Made by a program: the position numbers and the translations under genes. A stretch of 64,000 bases of DNA from assembly GCA_015680685.1 (NCBI GenBank), contig MNCI01022494.1, positions 199,182 through 263,181 on the forward strand, in the 5' to 3' direction. Source of the DNA: Gnetum montanum (taxonomy: Eukaryota > Streptophyta > Gnetopsida > Gnetales > Gnetaceae). Positions 58,340 through 64,000 of this stretch are shown here, in pieces (the stretch's first letter is position 1; each line of letters starts with the position of its first letter). The notes under the pieces were generated by a model that saw nothing but the letters and a program-made list of their open reading frames with translations, was not told the DNA's origin and did not search any database.

Positions 58340-60720
58340 GCGGTGGAGAAGAGCAAACAATCCAAGCGGTGGTGGCTCCTAAGGTTCTAAAGGACCTTCA
58401 CCAGCTTCGAGCATGTGCAGTAGTTGAGGCAACTATGATTATCCTGCTGCAACTGCAACCTCTAATGGAAGGTGAAAGGCATCCAATAATGCCTTCATCT
58501 TCTCCTCTTTACTCCGAGGATCATTTACAATCCGCACGACATCACCAATGTGGGCTAGAATGGAGACATCCCACGAACAAGGCATTACTGGGAATATTTC
58601 CTTTACATTAATAAACTAGGCAAAAAATTGTTTGCATTTGATATCAAATGCCTTAACTGTGTTCTGCAACTCTTGGTAATCATTCATCCTCTTGGCTAGG
58701 TTCTCGGTAGTTGATCATTAATTAATGAATCGTGCCTTGAGAACTTCGAGTTCAGTGTTTTCCATTGCAAGGTTTTGTTTGGTGTCTTTGTGATGCTTGA
58801 ACTCAACCTCATATAACAAGTACAAGTTGGCCACTTGCTTCTCTAATTCAGATCATGGTCCTTCGGCAGTCAACATCGCCAGATTTGCATAATAGAGATT
58901 GGTGAGCTCCATGTATTTTGTCACCTCCTCGATCTACAACTCCTTCATGTAGATGTCCACTTTGTTGTAGGTGTCTCTCCCATTAATGATAGGTTGCCAT
59001 AATTCTTTCCCTTACTAGAGTTGTTGGAGGGTTTCATTCACTCTTGCCTTTGCCAACTAGATGTGTTTCTCATTTACTTCCTTCTATAGTTGACTTGTTC
59101 TCTGTAATGGTCCTTGACTCTCTCAAATTTGAGAGCCTTTGATTTCCAAGTAGCTACCTCAATCATAGTTTTTTGGTGAAGGGCACAGACCTCCTCCATG
59201 GAGAGATTTCTATTTTTTGTTGCCAGTCTCCTCAATTTTATGTTTTCTCTAGCTAGTTGCTCCTATTGTTGATGGATGAAGTTTGCTAATTGTTGTTTGT
59301 GTGCATCAACATTTTGTAGGTGATGGTTCTCTATGGTCAACTATACATTCTATTGGTGGGTTTGATCCAAGGCCTTCTGAATCTTGTGTTGAGTGGCCTC
59401 TACCAAGGATCAATAGAACATCACCATTTCCATTGCACCCTCAACCCCTTTGAGTTTGATGTGAAGCTATTCATAGCTTCATCTCTTGTCAATGCTGGGT
59501 TGAGAAATGTAGGGTCAGCAATTTGGGCTCTTAATTTGACAACTTCAATAGCCAAGCATTCATTTAGCTCCTTGGCTATTTTGAGTTGCCCCTCTAAGAT
59601 TATGTTCTTGCCCCTTGCCTCAAGTAGCTCCGACTAAGTTGCAGTAATTTTGTCTGGAAGGTCAAAGACATCCAGAAGCAGTTACCCAGTTCCCACCAGT
59701 TGGTCCAGTAGTTCTTCATGCTTTGTTGCATTTATTTTGTTACTTGTGGTTCTTGCGGACATCTACATATCTTTGAGTGTAGTGATATCTAGTGTAGATG
59801 CTGTAGGTGCATTGAGAGTTTCGGCAATCCGATCAGTGACCACTTCTACTGTTGTCTCCTACCCTTGGTGCTGCATCACTAATACAATTGCCTCCTCACC
59901 CTTCTCCAAGTGCACTGAGAAGGTTGTGGCATTCCCAGAGCTTTCTAGAATTGACTCTTATTCTATGAGAGATATTGTAACCTCTCTAGTACTGGGATTC
60001 GACCTTGCAAGTAACTGTGTTCTTTTGACTGAGAACATGGATTCACCTCCATCCATCAAACTGATTATTCAAGCCATCCCATTGAGGTGACTCATTGCTG
60101 GTCTATAGATAGATGAGTCCTTGCCACTCATGCCTACTCATTGTTCTTGTTCACTCAAGAGTCATTCTTGGTATTCACGCAACCATTGGGCGATTGTAGT
60201 AATGTTTGGCACAATTGTTTGAGTGGTAGGTGGAGGTGGTGGTTGCTGCTCCTCTTCTTGGATAGTTGTTGCAAGCATCTTATCCTTTATCATTTCTACC
60301 TAGTTGGCTACTAGAACAGTTCTGACAATATCATTGGTATAATGAACTATTCCTCCCCTTCAACAAAGTTTCCTAATGAGGCACAGGAAGGGGAGTGCCT
60401 TCCTTCCACATTTAGTTTCTTTAAATTGCTTCTCCATCTTTAGATAGATTAGCTATGGAAGGTTGACAGGGAATCTCCTAGTTAGAGTAGCACATGCATG
60501 GGTAGAGAAGGTGGTGTTTTTTCTTAGCCTCATCATGGGATTAAGGTGGAAGGTTGCAATCTTGTAATGAATCCTCTCTCTCGATGTGAGCACGCCAAAC
60601 TCCTTGTAGTCAATTCCATAGCATCATTGTACCCATTCTTTCTTAATACAAAGGTTTAAATCTTGTAATTTAGTGTTTAGATAGTTGATTTTTCAATTAA
60701 ACCTTTTTGGGAGTTAGAAA
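58340..60720 (-). pseudogene. Degenerate retroelement accessory ORF with coiled-coil stretch
   Basis: No long frame survives, but minus-strand wording persists. Near 60430-60360: TKCGRKALPFLCLIRKLC, resembling the LPFPCLITxLC motif of the plant-transposon/Athila-Tat extra ORF. Near 60550: TFSTHACATLTRRFPVNLP. Near 59640-59500: ELLEARGKNIILEGQLKIAK, ELNECLAIEVVKLRAQI, which has the heptad look of a coiled coil. Many stops interrupt it. It lies downstream (element sense) of the integrase at 62.5-63.5 kb, where Athila/Tat-type elements carry an extra ORF. The plus-strand frames at 59320-60090 are antisense shadows of this. Confidence 0.5.
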
Positions 60721-62470
60721 AAATCACGAAAAATGTTTTTTCAAAAATGACACATTTTGGCCCCCATGATGAAGAGCTCACCTCTAGTAGCTATAGGGTA
60801 GAAGAACAGAGTGATTTGGATAAATAGTTTGTAAGTTATGGGCTTTGGAAGGTTTTCGGCTCTAAAAATTTGAAAAATTCCCTTGATATTTGTGAGAAAA
60901 CATCAACTCCATAGGCCAAAATTTTTTTTTGCCACATCAACTCCACAGGCCAAAATTTTGAAATTTGAATATCGTAAAAAATATAAGAAAATTTTCAATG
61001 AAATTGGGGTCCATGGAATCCCAGAAAAGCCAAGAATATGATAAAATCATTGAAGAGGGTCTTTGAAAGCTCAAGAATTGAAAAATTTGATGGAGAATGT
61101 ATTTAATGAACAAAATTTGTAAAGGAATAGATGGTGTGATGCAGAAGATGGATGTACGAAGGATTTCATTCGCAAGAATGTCTAAGGATAAGGTACTTAA
61201 TAAACTCAACCAAGAGATATGGAACTGGGTCCTTCCCATAGTAGGCACATGCCTTGTTTGCCTTTGCATAACCTCAACCTAAGGATTTCATGGGCCCCAT
61301 AGGTGATTAATGGTCAATGGAGGTTAAGACCAAAACTTGGAAGATTCTACCTAAGAATTCAAATATATCAGACCAAGACATAGAATCAAGAACATGGACT
61401 TTGGCAATGAGGTGAGTTACAGACAACATAGATGGATGATGGAGAAGGTAGAATGAAATTCTAAACTAAGGTCATAAGAAGTCCCTTGTGGAGTTTGTGT
61501 TTAAAATGACGTGAGAAGATCCATCCTTAGTCGAGACCAAAACCAACCTCTTTTAGTGACTTCACATCGCCACTCCAAGATGAATCCACCCCCTCTAGAG
61601 ATAAGAATGCTTCCATAAAACAATCACCATTCCATAAAGAGAAGAAAAGAGAAGTAGGAAGTGAGAGGGGGCCTTAGTTAGAGGGAACCTTCAGGCATGG
61701 GTAACATGTCTTTCTAGTCCCATAACTAGTGCTTGTAGTCTGTTTATTTGTTGAAGGGATGTGCTTTGAGTTCCCATCATGTTTTCTTTAATACATATTT
61801 TTATTTTTTTTGTTTTTTGTTTTTAGATTTTTGGGTAGGAACCACACCATGCAAAGACTTTATTTGACTTCCTATTAATGGTCAGAATGGAATGGTAAGA
61901 AGCTCATGAAAACACTCGAGCACCCAAGTAAGTAGAAGAGTACAAAGAGTATTGAGTCCCCTTGAAATCACACCATGTGCAAACCTTTGAATCTTTCCTA
62001 ATTCTAGAAACTACTAAGGTCACGGATTTATTAAAAGTTGATTTAATGAAAGGAACCTCAAACTTCCAAAACAAAAAAAACCATAGAGTTTGTGAATGGG
62101 TGGATGTCATGGACTTGTTGCCTGTTCCATGAAAAAGAAACCATGATTGAGTCATTGGTACAAAAATTCAAAAATAGGAACTAGACATTAGCAAATAAAA
62201 CATAAAGCACAAACCACCATTAGTAACAACTACAACACCATTGTCTCCTGTGGCAATAAAGCATTTTTTATTAGCAAAAATTTGAAAGTCACACTCAAAC
62301 AAAACAAAGTAAAATATATAAGAAAGTGTAAAATATCTAGGAAAGATTCAAGTGTGCTAATGATGGTGTAAAACAAAAAATGGTGTAAAATAGGAAGAAG
62401 CTTTAAAATAAAAAAGGTGTAAAAATAAATAACTTGCAAAATAAAAAACATGGAAAACAAAAATTATGAA
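60721..62470. other. Spacer between integrase and accessory ORF, no gene seen
   Basis: AT-rich with no recognisable domain on either strand. A 20-base phrase, ACTCCATAGGCCAAAATTTT or its CACAGG variant, is repeated at 60905 and 60939. Confidence 0.45.
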
Positions 62471-62479
62471 AACTAAAAA

Positions 62480-63640
62480 GCCATATGGATGATTAACATA
62501 GATGACCATCTCCCCCAAGACTAAGTTGGAAGGAGGAGATCCAAAAAATTGATCGTGGTTTTCCATCCATTGAGGTAGTTGTTGCACTGGCTTACTTTAG
62601 TTTGTGGAAAGGCTTTATTTGTTGGATGTTGACCAACTACTTTTTATTGGGCTCTCAAGTTTGTATATAGTCATGGCCCTAGAAGAAAAATTTTCATCAA
62701 TTATATAAGGTCCCTCTCACAACGTTTGAAATTTTGTCTTCTAAGTTACATGTGTAGGATTCTAGTAGAGAACCTTATCTCCCAGTTGAAATTTTACTTT
62801 CTGTATTCTAAGATCATGTCATTGTTTTTTGTATGCCTTATGCAGTTCATTCAAAGATAGGACCACTAATCAGTTTTCATCTATCATATTTAGGTTAATC
62901 AATCTTTCTCTTTGTGCTAGGCTTAGGTCAAGGTCCAAGTCATAGGTTGTTATGAATGTACGAAGCTCGGATTGGATTGGAAGTGTTGGAAGTTTTCCGT
63001 ACACCAACTCATAGGGAAAGTAGCCAATAGGGAGTTTCCATGTTGAGTGGTAGGCCCAAGGGGCATCGTTGAGTTTTGTGCTCAAATCTCTCCTATATTT
63101 ACTTATGGTTCTTGTTAGGATCTTTGTAATCTCCCTGTTGGTAACTTTTACTTGACCATTGGCTTGGGGGTGATAGGGTGTTGTTAATTTATGTTCAACC
63201 CCCAAGCATTGCATAAACTTTCTAAAAGTGGCACCTTTAAAATGAGTTCCATTGTTGAAAATCAGTGCATGTGGCACCCCAAACTTGTGTACAACATGTT
63301 GTTATATAAATCTAGCAGCAGTGGATGATGTACAATCAATGACGGTTGCTGCTTCTGCCCATTTGATGCAGTAGTTGACTACTCTGATGATGTATGCCTT
63401 TCCATTGGACATGGGTATAATGGAACCCATGAAGTCTATGCCCCATATGTCAAAGCACTCTAGTGGTTGAATCCACTATTAAGGACCCTCCATTCGAGTG
63501 GTCAACCCACTATCTCATTGACAACATTTACAAGATTAGATAAATTGATGGGCGTTCGTGAAGATTATTGACTAATAGTATTTTGTCATCAAGATTTTTA
63601 TGGCCATGCATGTCCCTGCATAGTGACCTCTGCAAGGGCC
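62480..63640 (-). pseudogene. Ty3/gypsy integrase, catalytic Asp changed
   Basis: Right to left: a CKCCQ zinc-binding remnant near 63530, ECFDIWGIDFMGSIIP near 63455 (first catalytic Asp kept), then the open frame 63277-62870 with ALIFNNGTHFKGATFRKFM (family S-D-N-G-T-H-F, so the second catalytic Asp is Asn), GVEHKLTTPYHPQANGQVKV, TNREITKIL (the catalytic Glu of family QVExTNR reads Lys), DAPWAYHSTWKLPIGYFPYE, LVYGKLPTLPIQSEL. A C-terminal piece follows to about 62480: KVKFQLGDKVLYWNPTHVT and EGPYIIDENFSS. Stops separate the pieces. This is the DDE core and C-terminal domain of a plant Ty3/gypsy integrase, which inserts element cDNA. Two of three catalytic residues are lost. Confidence 0.9.
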
Positions 63641-64000
63641 TTAGTGAGCATCTTAAAGAACACACAATTGATCTATATCAAGGACACACCAATGAACCAG
63701 GCCATCAATGCATACCTTATAAAGGTGTCCATTGATTTCCATAAAGTACTTTGCCTAGTGAAGGAACTATTGTTTCTTTCTAAAGTCCAAATCTTGTGGC
63801 ATCTCCTAAATGAGAAGGTAAGTGAGGATGCCATCATAGCATTTTGGCTCAGGGGCACTTGATCATTTATTACACTTGTAAAAAGGATTTTGTCTAGAAA
63901 TTGATCAGAAAGCACACTTTACTCCTCTTTATTATCCCATCTTAACTGAGAGGGGTGGTCAACGACCACATTCTCAGTCCCTTTTCGATCTACCATTGTG
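63641..64000 (-). mobile_element. Continuation of the gypsy pol region, degenerate
   Basis: The minus strand reads YFMEINGHLYKVCIDGLVHW near 63755-63690 with frame changes, which resembles the linker before the integrase zinc finger, downstream of RNase H. No intact RNase H motif could be read before the window end. The element must continue to the right. Confidence 0.55.

Noticed and set aside
59320-60090. Two plus-strand frames of 105 and 146 codons rich in Ser, Leu and Val
   Set aside because: Minus-strand translation of the same bases gives coiled-coil retroelement wording, so these are shadows.
1-64000. CRISPR array, bacterial operon or phage features
   Set aside because: The window is spliced plant nuclear DNA; the tandem arrays lack the repeat-spacer pattern and there are no prokaryotic genes apart from the plastid-derived ycf2 piece.

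Overview
This is nuclear DNA of a land plant, most likely a gymnosperm or another seed plant with a large genome. The evidence is: (i) intron-containing genes for plastid and mitochondrial proteins, including the Rubisco small subunit with the two-intron layout common in seed plants; (ii) introns of several kb swollen by LINE insertions; (iii) wide AT-rich gene-free stretches; (iv) many decayed retroelements; and (v) a plastid ycf2 fragment whose wording is unlike angiosperm ycf2. I cannot name the species.

Layout. 1-3.9 kb: a decayed Ty3/gypsy gag on the minus strand beside a hairpin-forming minisatellite. 4.3-5.1 kb: an 88-bp-period tandem duplication and a nuclear insertion of plastid ycf2. 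5.46-27.10 kb (+): a 12-exon gene for a mitochondrial ABC1/UbiB-type (ADCK1-like) atypical kinase, 606 aa. Its introns hold a SINE pair, an LTR-like promoter region, RTE LINE pieces and a complete but dead 5.6-kb L1-type LINE with clear target-site duplications. 27.92-28.38 kb (+): a two-exon gene for a 119-aa plastid membrane protein with a DnaJ-type zinc finger. 30.4-33.85 kb: a decayed PIF1 helicase (Helitron-type) on the minus strand overlapped by a 1184-bp tandem duplication. 33.87-35.85 kb: a degraded ORF1/gag-like piece with a CCHC knuckle, then an RTE tail. 36.88-46.67 kb (+): a 9-exon gene for a DAO-family FAD oxidoreductase, 464 aa, probably plastid-targeted. 46.7-52.1 kb: an AT-rich gene desert. 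52.20-53.02 kb (+): RBCS, three exons, 182 aa. 53-64 kb: retroelement debris, including a TATA box behind a perfect 28-bp palindrome, a broken inverted repeat, a degenerate extra ORF, and a Ty3/gypsy integrase that continues past the window end.

The four host genes all lie on the plus strand, and each encodes an organelle protein, but nothing in the sequence ties them into one pathway or shared regulation. RBCS serves carbon fixation. The zinc-finger protein probably helps in thylakoid biogenesis. The FAD oxidase-like enzyme probably acts on an amine or amino acid in the plastid. The ABC1 kinase is probably mitochondrial. I joined exons by GT-AG sites, reading phase and remembered family conservation; all four models keep an open frame from start to stop.

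I found no convincing new biological system. The best leads are the in-frame, stop-free intron of the zinc-finger gene, the palindrome-TATA promoter module, the 1184-bp duplication through the helicase, and Asp-to-Asn changes at catalytic positions in four separate retroelement copies.
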